Shown here: positions 32,302 through 38,763 of the stretch, one piece after another | Layout: each line of letters opens with the position of its first letter | How positions within the stretch are numbered: the first letter of the stretch is position 1 | DNA from: Haloarchaeobius iranensis | GTDB taxonomy: Archaea > Halobacteriota > Halobacteria > Halobacteriales > Natrialbaceae | Assembly: GCF_900103505.1 (NCBI RefSeq) | Contig: NZ_FNIA01000027.1 | Span: 1 to 38,763, forward strand | Direction of reading: 5' to 3' | DNA: 38,763 bases | Translations under genes and position numbers: made by a program | Notes under the pieces: generated by a model | The model's input: the letters and a program-made list of their open reading frames with translations, nothing else | The model's database searches: none | Told to the model about the DNA's origin: nothing

Positions 32302-33129
32302 ATGACGAAACAACATTCGTTCGACAGACGTAACGTACTCAAATCCATCGCAGGCGCGGCGACCGGTGCCGTCGGCGTCGGTCTGGCGGGAACTGCCGGC
32401 GCACGGAGCAGCATCGCGCCGGGTGAACGAGGTATCCTCGAACTCCGGAAGGTGCAGCGCATCTATGAGGCCGCCGGTCGCCCTGCGGTCCGTCGCGGCG
32501 AGGAGTTCGTCGGGTCGGTCGGCAGGCACGACCTGACATCGTACACGTTCGAGACGGCCCTCGGAACGCTCCGGTACATCGAGTTCCGCTCTTACGAGGT
32601 CGCACAGTTCATGTTCGGTGACGACCTGCGCCGAAGCGAGCTCCCGCGGCAGTACGCGCTCGCCGCCGAGGTCGAGGACGCCTGCGTGATGAGCGACCTC
32701 GAAGGCGGTATCAACTACCTCCGATCGGCGACGGCGGAGGAGGAGCGCGGTCTCCAGCAGGCAACCGGGAAACGGGCGGACGAGACCACGATGTTCTACA
32801 GTTCGCGCCTCGAAGGCTACGGTGTGGTCACCCGCGACGAGGATCACCCGGAGAATTTCGTCGTGGACCCGACTGATGGTGTCGGCACGACGGCGAGCCG
32901 TACGCTCGCTGATGGTTCAGTCCGAACAGTCACACCGATGGAGGAGTGCAACATCTCTGCGTGTGCTGCATGTGGCGTGTTCAGCATGGCAGTCGTAGGT
33001 TGTCTGGTCGCGTGCGCCTCCGCAGGCGTCGGCAACATCGCCGCCGCAGTCGGCTGCATCGCGTGCCTCGTCGCCGCAGGAGTCGGAGTTGGATACAACT
33101 GCTCCGAATGCCTCGATACGTGCGAATAA
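32302..33129 (+). CDS. Halocin C8-like precursor 2
   Basis: A 275-residue precursor, 16 bases after precursor 1 and preceded by a GAGGAG ribosome-binding site. It has a Tat signal in MTKQHSFDRRNVLKSIAGAA, cleaved probably after the GTAGA stretch near residue 35. The middle domain (36-210) differs from precursor 1 and contains YTFETALGTLRYIEFRSY and EVEDACVMSDLEGGINYL. The C-terminal core (213-275) has ten cysteines at 216, 221, 224, 234, 238, 252, 255, 267, 270 and 274. The stretch CLVACASAGVG...CIAC keeps the spacing C-x3-C-x13-C-x2-C of precursor 1, while flanking spacings differ. The two are therefore diverged members of one family, possibly a two-peptide halocin or two activities with different targets. 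Confidence 0.8.
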   Translation: MTKQHSFDRRNVLKSIAGAATGAVGVGLAGTAGARSSIAPGERGILELRKVQRIYEAAGRPAVRRGEEFVGSVGRHDLTSYTFETALGTLRYIEFRSYEVAQFMFGDDLRRSELPRQYALAAEVEDACVMSDLEGGINYLRSATAEEERGLQQATGKRADETTMFYSSRLEGYGVVTRDEDHPENFVVDPTDGVGTTASRTLADGSVRTVTPMEECNISACAACGVFSMAVVGCLVACASAGVGNIAAAVGCIACLVAAGVGVGYNCSECLDTCE

Positions 33130-33151
33130 CCCGGTGAAAACCTGTCTCACG

Positions 33152-33361
33152 ATGAAACTGAATACCAACGTCACGCTCGCCACACTGTCGGTCCTGGGGC
33201 TGACGATGAGCGCGTACTTCCTGTACGTCTGGTTCGGCGTTCAGAGTGGAGAGAGTCAGCTGACGAACACGGAAACGGTCCTTTTACTGCTCCTGTCTGT
33301 GTTTAACGCGCTTATCGCGATCGGCTTCGGCGTCGAAGCGATCAGGCGAAGCCTGTCCTGA
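33152..33361 (+). CDS. Small two-helix membrane protein, candidate halocin immunity
   Basis: A 69-residue protein with start MKLNTNVTLATLSVLGLTMS. Helix 1 is about residues 8-28, an outside or inside loop (GVQSGESQLTNTE) follows, helix 2 is about 42-62, and it ends with a basic tail EAIRRSLS. It starts 22 bases after precursor 2 with a GGTGA ribosome-binding site, so it belongs to the same operon. Small membrane proteins encoded right after bacteriocin genes are commonly immunity or export accessories; that role is inferred from position. A start further upstream at 33089 would overlap the end of precursor 2 and is rejected. Confidence 0.65.
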   Translation: MKLNTNVTLATLSVLGLTMSAYFLYVWFGVQSGESQLTNTETVLLLLLSVFNALIAIGFGVEAIRRSLS

Positions 33362-33436
33362 TGGACGACGGGGGATTCCGAAATCCTCCTTCGCAAGACC
33401 GATAGTTCCCCCCTCCGTCTGTCGCCGTGATAGACG

Positions 33437-34099
33437 ATGGCATCCCCACCCGACCCCAGTGCCATGGAGACCGTCGCTGAGGTCCGCCTCTCGCACGACC
33501 GGTTCGTCCTCGGGTCGACCATCGCGACCCACCGAGACCTCACTATCCAGCTGACGGCGCAGGCACCGACCTCGGAGGGTGACTGGCTGCTCTTCCTGAC
33601 CGCGACGGGCGACGGCGCGGGGCGACTCGCGGAGGCGCTGGACGACGATCCCACGGTCGCCGACCCCCGCAGGCTCACCGAGACCGAGGACCACTGCGTC
33701 TACCGGGTCCGAACCGTTGCCGGGCTGCGCGTCGCCGGCGTTCTCGGCGACCTCGGCTTTCGCGTGCTCGACGTCACCAGCGACGACGGCGACTGGTGCT
33801 ATCGCATCCAGGGCCCGGACCGGAGCGCGCTCACCGCGTTCTTCGAGCACTGCCAGTCGGTCGGCATCGACCTCGACCTCGAACGGATCTACCGGGTTCC
33901 GGGCGCCGATGGCCCGGCACCACGGAGCCTCACGGACGGCCAGACCGAGGCGCTCCGACTCGCGAACGAGGGCGGTTACTTCGCGGTTCCGCGCGAGATG
34001 ACCCTCGGCGACCTCGCGGACGAACTCGACATCTCCCGCCAGGCCGCCTCCGAGCGGCTCCGCCGTGCCGTCGGTTCGCTGCTCGAGGAGACGTTCTGA
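33437..34099 (+). CDS. Bat-type HTH_10 transcription regulator
   Basis: A 220-residue protein. The N-terminal domain (10-150) is the sensor-like region of haloarchaeal bacterioopsin-activator relatives: AEVRLSHDRFVLGSTI, VYRVRTVAGLRVAGVLGDLG and GIDLDLERIYRV. The C-terminus (165-220) is the HTH_10 signature: LTDGQTEALRLANEGGYFAV, followed by MTLGDLADELDISRQAASERLRR (read in parts). A GATAG box (33401-33405) with the ATG at about +1 fits a leaderless start at 33437; an internal ATG at 33464 is possible. It begins 75 bases after the halocin-like operon and is a good candidate for its regulator (inference). A short repeat GGATT-CCGA-AATCC (33373-33386) sits in its own upstream region. Confidence 0.85.
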   Translation: MASPPDPSAMETVAEVRLSHDRFVLGSTIATHRDLTIQLTAQAPTSEGDWLLFLTATGDGAGRLAEALDDDPTVADPRRLTETEDHCVYRVRTVAGLRVAGVLGDLGFRVLDVTSDDGDWCYRIQGPDRSALTAFFEHCQSVGIDLDLERIYRVPGADGPAPRSLTDGQTEALRLANEGGYFAVPREMTLGDLADELDISRQAASERLRRAVGSLLEETF

Positions 34100-34139
34100 A
34101 TCGAAACCGTTTCACGGAGGACCCCCCGAGTCCCGGGCA

Positions 34140-35405
34140 GTGCCAGACGACGACGCCAGACAGTTCTACGCGCTCTACCTCGCCCGCTTCGCGACCGGCT
34201 TCGGCCTCGTCAGCCTCCTGACGCTGCTCCCCACATACATCACCCTGTTCGAGCCGTCGGGCTTCGTCATCGGGCTGTTCACGACGGCGTTCACCGTGGC
34301 ACAGACCGTGGCCGTCGTCCCGCTCGCGTGGGCCGGCGACCGCTACGACAAGCGGACGGTCCTGCTCGTGAGCCTCCTCGTCGGCGTCGTCGCCTACGCC
34401 GGCTTCGGTGCCATCGCCCTGTTCGAGGGAACGAGTCTCTCGTTCATCGCCGCCCGCGCGGTCCAGGGCATCGCCGTCACCGGCTCGGGGCTGATGACGC
34501 TCTCGCTCGTCGGCGAACGCTCCGCGTACGACGAGCGGGCGAGTCGCATCGGCACGGCGAACGCCGCCCGCTTCGCGGCGAGCATCGTCGGTGGCCTCTC
34601 CGCCGGCGTCGTCTACGACGCGTTCGGGTTCACCCCCATCTACACGACCATCGTCGTCATGCTCGCCGCCGTCTCGCTGTGGCTGTGGCTCGAGCTGGCG
34701 CCCGACGACACTCGAATCGAGGGGTTCCCGTTCTCCGACCTCGCGTTCAACGAACGCATCCTCACACTCTCGAGCTTCCGGTCGCAGTACGCCTTCGCCG
34801 TCACCCTCGTCCGAACGTGGGTCCCCATCTACGCCGGGGTCTCCGTCGCACAGGGCGGCCTCGGCTACGTCGGGTCCGCGTTCGCGGTCAGCATCGTGCT
34901 CACCTCCGAGAAGACGACGAACATGCTCCTCCAGCCGTACACGGGCCGGCTCTCGGACCGGTTCAACCGCTCCTTCTTCGTCTTCCTCGGTGGCACGATG
35001 TACGCCGCCGTCGCTGTCCTGGTCCCGTTCTCGCCGTTCATCGGTGACTGGCTCGGGCTGCCCGCGAGCTACCCGGTCGTGGGTGCACTGTCGGCCGCAT
35101 TCCCGGTCGTCGTCGGCATGAACATGCTGCTCGGCGTCGCGGACTCCTTCCGCGAACCCGCGAGCATGGCACTGTTCGCCGACGAGGGGAGCGACGGCAA
35201 CGGCGTCGCCTCCAGTTTCGGCGTGCGGGAACTCATCTGGCGACCCGGCAGCGTGCTCGCCCCGATGCTCGGCGGCTTCCTCATGACCGGCCCGGGGATG
35301 CACTGGGTGTTCTTCAGCGGCGGCGCGTTCGCCTTCTCCGGCGCGCTCGCGTTCCTCGGCGCGACGTGGTACACCGAGGGCCGTGGCGCCCTGACGCGCT
35401 GGTAG
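34140..35405 (+). CDS. MFS transporter
   Basis: A 421-residue protein from a GTG (VPDDDARQFYALYLARFATG); longer frames upstream overlap the regulator and are Arg-rich. It has about twelve hydrophobic helices in two halves. The characteristic MFS loop 2-3 signature appears as LAWAGDRYDKRTVLLVS near residues 60-76, and the equivalent in the second half as YTGRLSDRFNRSFFVFLGG near 275. A family-specific GIAVTGSGLMTLSLVGERS lies in the first half. Substrate unknown; drug or metabolite efflux is typical. It follows the Bat-type regulator by 40 bases in the same direction, so they may be co-transcribed. Whether it exports anything related to the halocin-like operon cannot be told, since those precursors carry Tat signals and would not need it. 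Confidence 0.9.
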   Translation: MPDDDARQFYALYLARFATGFGLVSLLTLLPTYITLFEPSGFVIGLFTTAFTVAQTVAVVPLAWAGDRYDKRTVLLVSLLVGVVAYAGFGAIALFEGTSLSFIAARAVQGIAVTGSGLMTLSLVGERSAYDERASRIGTANAARFAASIVGGLSAGVVYDAFGFTPIYTTIVVMLAAVSLWLWLELAPDDTRIEGFPFSDLAFNERILTLSSFRSQYAFAVTLVRTWVPIYAGVSVAQGGLGYVGSAFAVSIVLTSEKTTNMLLQPYTGRLSDRFNRSFFVFLGGTMYAAVAVLVPFSPFIGDWLGLPASYPVVGALSAAFPVVVGMNMLLGVADSFREPASMALFADEGSDGNGVASSFGVRELIWRPGSVLAPMLGGFLMTGPGMHWVFFSGGAFAFSGALAFLGATWYTEGRGALTRW

Positions 35406-35431
35406 CGAGCCTGGCGGAAACTGGCTGCCCC

Positions 35432-36010
35432 CTACACTCGTGGCATGTACTCCATCTCCGTCGCGACCGCGTCGCCAACCTCGTCGCCACACTCCCGACG
35501 GACGAGGTAGAGCGCGAGGTCCAGCCCCGCGGTGACGCCCCCGCAGGTGAGCACGTCGCCGTCGTCGACGATGCGCTCGTCGCGCACGTCGGCGAACACC
35601 GAGAGGTCGTCCATCGCGCTGTGGTGGGTCGTCGCCGGGCGGTTCGTCAGCACGCCCGCCGCCGCCAGCAGCATCGCGCCGGTGCAGACGCTCGCGAGCT
35701 GTGTCTCCGGGGCCAGTGTCCGGAGCACGTCCGGGATGGTCCCGTCGTCGAACTCCCGGCGCGCGCCGGGCGAGTCCGGGTCGTTCCAGCCGCCGCCGGG
35801 GACGAGGACCAGGTCCGGCTCCACGTCCTCCAGGGCCGCGTCGGGCTCGACGCACAGCCCGTGGCTGGCCGTCACGGTCGTCGGCTCGTCGATGGTGACC
35901 AGAGTCGCCCCCATCTCGCCGCCGAACTCGCCCGCCGTCTGGAACACCTCGTACGGGCCGATGGCGTCCATCTCGTCGAAACCGTCGTACAGCACGATAG
36001 CGACGTCCAT
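35432..36010 (-). CDS. DJ-1/PfpI family protein (GATase1-like)
   Basis: A 192-residue protein beginning MDVAIVLYDGFDEMDAIGPY. The flavodoxin-like fold ends strand 4 at VLVPGGGW, and the nucleophile elbow ASVCTGAMLLAAAGVLTNRP (Cys near residue 109) is followed by ATTHHSA, supplying the His. The C-terminus has VLTCGGVTAGLDLALYLV, diagnostic of the ThiJ/DJ-1 subgroup that includes isonitrile hydratases and AraC-fused sensors. Family members include deglycases, chaperones and hydratases; I cannot choose among them. It is divergent from the deoxyhypusine synthase gene with 51 bases between starts. Confidence 0.88.
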   Translation of the reverse strand: MDVAIVLYDGFDEMDAIGPYEVFQTAGEFGGEMGATLVTIDEPTTVTASHGLCVEPDAALEDVEPDLVLVPGGGWNDPDSPGARREFDDGTIPDVLRTLAPETQLASVCTGAMLLAAAGVLTNRPATTHHSAMDDLSVFADVRDERIVDDGDVLTCGGVTAGLDLALYLVRRECGDEVGDAVATEMEYMPRV

Positions 36011-36061
36011 AGCTCACCTACAAGTGTAACGCTCTTATCTGTCGGGGACGATTTTCCGACC

Positions 36062-37081
36062 ATGACCGACGACGACACCAAGGAGAACGTGGTTCCGGGC
36101 TCGGAGGAGGAGCTCGCGACACCCGACGTGCGCGGCTACGACTTCACCGGCGAGTTCGACCTCGCCGAGCTGCTCGCGAGCTACGAGACCACGGGGTTCC
36201 AGGCGACCCACCTCGCCGAGGCCATCGACATCGTGAAGCGGATGCGCGACGAGGGCGCGACGATCTACTGCACCTACACCTCGAACATCGTCTCCTCGGG
36301 CCTGCGCGAGACGCTCGCGTACCTCGCCCGCGAGGACCTCGTCGACGTGATGATCACCACCTCCGGCTCCATCACCGAGGACGTCATCAAGACCGAGAAG
36401 CCGTTCAAGATGGGCGAGTGGGACGTCGACGAGGCCGCGATGCGCGAGCGCGGCATCAACCGGCTCGGCAACATCTTCGTCCCGTCGGACCGCTACGTCT
36501 GGCTGGAGGAGTACCTCAACGACTTCTTCCCCGACTTCTTCGCCGAGGAGAAGGTCCGCACGCCCGTCGAGTTCTCGCGCGAGCTCGGCGAGACCATCGA
36601 CGACGAGCACTCCATCCTCGCGAACGCCGCCGACAACGACATCCCCATCTTCTGTCCGGCGCTCACCGACGCCGAGGTCGGCAACTTCCTCTACTACTAC
36701 AAGCAGGGCTACGACTCCGAGGTCGGCATTGAGATACTGCAGGACTACGACGACCTCATCGAGGAGGGCCTGCTCGCGGACAAGACGGGCCTCATCGTCA
36801 TCGGTGGCGGCCTCCCGAAGCACCACGCCATCATGACGAACCTGTTCCGTGGCGGCGCGGACTACGCCGTCTACATCTCGACCGGCGTCGAGGGCGACGG
36901 CTCGCTCTCCGGTGCACCGCCGGACGAGGCCGTCTCTTGGGGGAAGATCAAGGAGGAGGTGACGAACCACGTCGAGGTGAAGGCCGAGGCGACGCTCGTC
37001 ACGCCGCTGCTCGTCGCGGAGGCGTTCAAGAAGTACGAGCCGGAGCAGAGCGAGGCGGAGGCGACCGCCGCCGACGACTGA
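36062..37081 (+). CDS. dys: Deoxyhypusine synthase
   Basis: A 339-residue enzyme. Motifs in order: FQATHLAEAIDIVKRM (47-62), YTSNIVSSGLRETLAYL (about 73-89), VMITTSGSITEDVIK (about 98-112), and the C-terminal TGVEGDGSLSGAPPDEAVSW followed by GK, whose Lys forms the enzyme-substrate imine. It transfers an aminobutyl-type group to a lysine of translation factor aIF5A. Haloarchaea have little spermidine, and published work on Haloferax points to an agmatine-based route, so the donor may not be spermidine. CTTATCTG 36034-36041 is about 24-28 bases upstream of the ATG, hence leaderless. Its stop is 4 bases from the convergent E1 alpha stop. Confidence 0.95.
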   Translation: MTDDDTKENVVPGSEEELATPDVRGYDFTGEFDLAELLASYETTGFQATHLAEAIDIVKRMRDEGATIYCTYTSNIVSSGLRETLAYLAREDLVDVMITTSGSITEDVIKTEKPFKMGEWDVDEAAMRERGINRLGNIFVPSDRYVWLEEYLNDFFPDFFAEEKVRTPVEFSRELGETIDDEHSILANAADNDIPIFCPALTDAEVGNFLYYYKQGYDSEVGIEILQDYDDLIEEGLLADKTGLIVIGGGLPKHHAIMTNLFRGGADYAVYISTGVEGDGSLSGAPPDEAVSWGKIKEEVTNHVEVKAEATLVTPLLVAEAFKKYEPEQSEAEATAADD

Positions 37082-37085
37082 CTCG

Positions 37086-38192
37086 CTAATCCTCCAGCAG
37101 TTCCTCGTCGCCGAACTCCGCGTGCAGTTCGCGGAGGTACTCGCGCTGCCGGTCGAGCCGTGGCGGCCGCTCCGCGTAGGTGTCCTCGAAGATGTCGTCC
37201 GGGTCTGGCTCGAACGACTCGGCCTCCTGCACCGCGGCCTCGATTCGCTCGTCGATGTCCGCCTCGACGGCCGCGATGCCCTCCTCGTCGATGCGGCCGC
37301 TCTCCAGCATGAACGACTCCAGCCGGGGCACCGGGTCGTAGCGCTTCCACTCCTCGGTGCGCTCCTCGTCGCGGTAGACCCCGGGGTCGTCCGAGGTCGA
37401 GTGTGCGCCGAGCCGGTACTGGATGGCCTCGATCAGCGTCGGGCGCTTCTCGCCTTCGAGGGGGTCGCGCGCGCCGTCGACGGCGTCGCGGGTCACCTCG
37501 TACACCGCGAGCGGGTCCATCCCGTCGACGCGGACCCCGTCGAAGCCGTAGGCGTCCGCCTTCTGGGCGATGGTCGCGCTGCCGGTCTGCCGTTCTCTCG
37601 GTACCGAAATCGCCCACTGGTTGTTGTTGCAGAAGAAGACGACGGGCGCGTCGAAGACGCCGGCGAAGTTCATCCCCTCGTGGAAGTCACCCTCGGAGGT
37701 CGCGCCGTCGCCGAAGTGGACGAGCGAGACGCGCGTGTCGCCGTCGAGCCGTGACGCCCAGCCGTGGCCGACGGCGTGGGGAACCTGGGTCGCGATGGGG
37801 TTCGCCACCGGGAACACGTTCCTGTCTTCGAGGGTCGCGTTGCCGGACTCCGAACCCATCCAGTACTCGAGGTTCGCCGCCATCGGCGCGCCACGGGCCA
37901 GCATCGCCCCGTTCTCGCGGTAGCTGGGGAACAGCCAGTCCTCGTCGTCGAGCGCGTGGACGCTCCCCACCTGTGCGCCCTCCTGCCCGTAGATCGGTGG
38001 GTAGGTACCCATCCGGCCCTGTCGCTGGAGGGAGACTGCCTTGCGGTCGAACCGGCGGGCGAGCTTCAGGTCCTCGTAGAGGTCCCGGAGCCCGTCGTCG
38101 GAGAGGGGGACGGACGCGCCGTCGACGAGGGACCCGTCGACGTCGAGCACCCGGTGAACGTCGTCATCGTCGGTAGTGATGCCCAGAGACAT
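37086..38192 (-). CDS. 2-oxoacid dehydrogenase E1 alpha subunit
   Basis: A 368-residue thiamine-diphosphate enzyme subunit. N-terminal LYEDLKLARRFDRKAVSLQRQ (39-59, read in parts), GTYPPIYGQEGAQVGSVHAL, the thiamine-diphosphate motif GDGATSEGD followed by CNNNQWAIS (about 161-197), and the regulatory-loop region YRLGAHSTSDDPGVYRD. It would decarboxylate pyruvate or a branched-chain 2-oxoacid as part of an E1-E2-E3 complex, but needs an E1 beta partner. None is adjacent: the upstream neighbour is an esterase and the downstream neighbour is dys. A TTTTATCG box at 38225-38232 predicts a transcription start near 38200. Substrate unresolved between pyruvate and branched-chain acids. Confidence 0.92.
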   Translation of the reverse strand: MSLGITTDDDDVHRVLDVDGSLVDGASVPLSDDGLRDLYEDLKLARRFDRKAVSLQRQGRMGTYPPIYGQEGAQVGSVHALDDEDWLFPSYRENGAMLARGAPMAANLEYWMGSESGNATLEDRNVFPVANPIATQVPHAVGHGWASRLDGDTRVSLVHFGDGATSEGDFHEGMNFAGVFDAPVVFFCNNNQWAISVPRERQTGSATIAQKADAYGFDGVRVDGMDPLAVYEVTRDAVDGARDPLEGEKRPTLIEAIQYRLGAHSTSDDPGVYRDEERTEEWKRYDPVPRLESFMLESGRIDEEGIAAVEADIDERIEAAVQEAESFEPDPDDIFEDTYAERPPRLDRQREYLRELHAEFGDEELLED

Positions 38193-38272
38193 GCCAAGCT
38201 ACCTGAAACCAGGGCAGTATCTGCGATAAAACTGCCGCCAGGCACGGTCGCTGGGGGTCGTGTTGCGAGCAG

Positions 38273-38335
38273 GCGACGCGTGAACCACCGCGGAGCGGAC
38301 CACGGCGGTGGTGTCGTCGCACACGGACGCGTCGC
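38273..38335. repeat. Nested inverted repeats in a divergent intergenic region
   Basis: Outer arms GCGACGCGT (38273-38281) and ACGCGTCGC (38327-38335) enclose inner arms ACCACCGC (38284-38291) and GCGGTGGT (38305-38312), all perfect. The element lies between the divergent promoters of the E1 alpha gene and the esterase gene (267-base gap with no supportable gene). It could form a two-tier hairpin as RNA, or a cruciform or operator as DNA. Confidence 0.5.
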
Positions 38336-38459
38336 ACACCCGCTGGCCCGCGTGCGGTGACGGTCAGAGCACGCCGGCACTGGCCGCGTGATGGTTCATA
38401 AACCCCGCCCCCGTCGGGAACCTGCATCGTTATTCCGTGCTGGTGCGAAGGTCGACGCA

Positions 38460-38763
38460 GTGACAGACCTCGACCCCGCGTTCGAGCGTGCAGTCGCGGA
38501 GCTCCCCGACACCCCTGCGTGGCACGAACTCGGTGTGGAGCGTGCCAGGGCGCTGGAGGCGGAGGTGTTCTCGGGGTCGGCCGACGGCGACGTAGGGACG
38601 GCCGACCGGGCCGTCGAGCGACCGGGTGACGATGACGCGACTCCGGTCCGGCTGTACCGGCCGCCGGCGCTCGACGAGCCGGCACCGGCGCTGGTGTTCG
38701 CCCACGGCGGCGGGTTCGTCCTCGGGACACTGGACTCGGCCGACGACCTCGCGCGGCGGCTCG
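38460..38763 (+). CDS. HSL-type alpha/beta hydrolase (C-terminus beyond window)
   Basis: The first 101 residues, from a GTG at 38460 (VTDLDPAFERAVAELPDTPA). A CGTTATTCCG TATA-like box (38428-38437) about 28 bases upstream fits a leaderless start. The N-terminal cap helix region is followed by TPVRLYRPPALDEPAPALVF and the oxyanion-hole signature HGGGFVLGTLDS, characteristic of the hormone-sensitive-lipase/Abhydrolase_3 family. These are soluble carboxylesterases; the catalytic Ser-Asp-His lie beyond the window edge. Confidence 0.82.
   Translation, partial: MTDLDPAFERAVAELPDTPAWHELGVERARALEAEVFSGSADGDVGTADRAVERPGDDDATPVRLYRPPALDEPAPALVFAHGGGFVLGTLDSADDLARRL

Noticed and set aside
1-38763. CRISPR array or insertion sequence
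   Set aside because: I saw no regularly spaced repeats, no transposase motif and no terminal inverted repeats around a mobile gene.

Overview
The window is chromosomal DNA of a halophilic archaeon (class Halobacteria). The evidence is very high G+C, strongly acidic proteins, TATA-like boxes about 27 bases upstream of start codons (leaderless transcripts), twin-arginine signal peptides on most exported proteins, a C1-G72 archaeal tRNA-Tyr, and typical archaeal genes (FtsZ2, NcsA, Rio2, deoxyhypusine synthase, a CDC48-like AAA ATPase, a haloarchaeal transducer). I cannot name the genus.

Layout. 1-1975: four tightly overlapping minus-strand genes, including a small C5 DNA methyltransferase and a zinc-finger protein. 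They look like the edge of an integrated virus or element and lie just beyond the 3' end of a tRNA-Tyr gene (2076-2149). 2285-4446: the cell-division cluster cdrL, cdrS, ftsZ2, with repeated GTAAGAC boxes in the cdrS promoter and leader. 4501-14151: conserved haloarchaeal genes, including ncsA, a two-domain AAA ATPase whose second domain looks catalytically dead, a small hydrolase, a lamin-tail lipoprotein, a DUF4442 hotdog protein and a chemotaxis transducer. 14322-18997: three paralogous M29 aminopeptidases with an internally duplicated membrane protein between the second and third. 19054-24006: a zinc-ribbon winged-helix regulator, a methyltransferase, endonuclease IV, a lipoate ligase-like enzyme, a small protein and Rio2 kinase.

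24282-29908: two copies of a two-gene module (winged-helix regulator plus small membrane protein) flank an MMPL/RND exporter and a Tat lipoprotein. The first module and the exporter share the same inverted repeat just upstream of their TATA boxes, which suggests one regulon.

29999-33361: after a transsulfuration-type PLP enzyme comes the most unusual locus. Two consecutive Tat-exported precursor proteins each end in a glycine/alanine-rich core with ten cysteines, the architecture of halocin C8, and a 69-residue two-helix membrane protein follows. I read this as a two-peptide halocin C8-like antimicrobial operon with a candidate immunity gene. It has an AT-rich promoter carrying a perfect palindrome. 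A Bat-type HTH regulator (33437) and an MFS transporter (34140) follow immediately.

35432-38763: a DJ-1/PfpI protein, deoxyhypusine synthase, a stand-alone 2-oxoacid dehydrogenase E1 alpha subunit, a nested inverted repeat in a divergent intergenic region, and the start of an HSL-type esterase. I see no CRISPR array, rRNA or insertion sequence.
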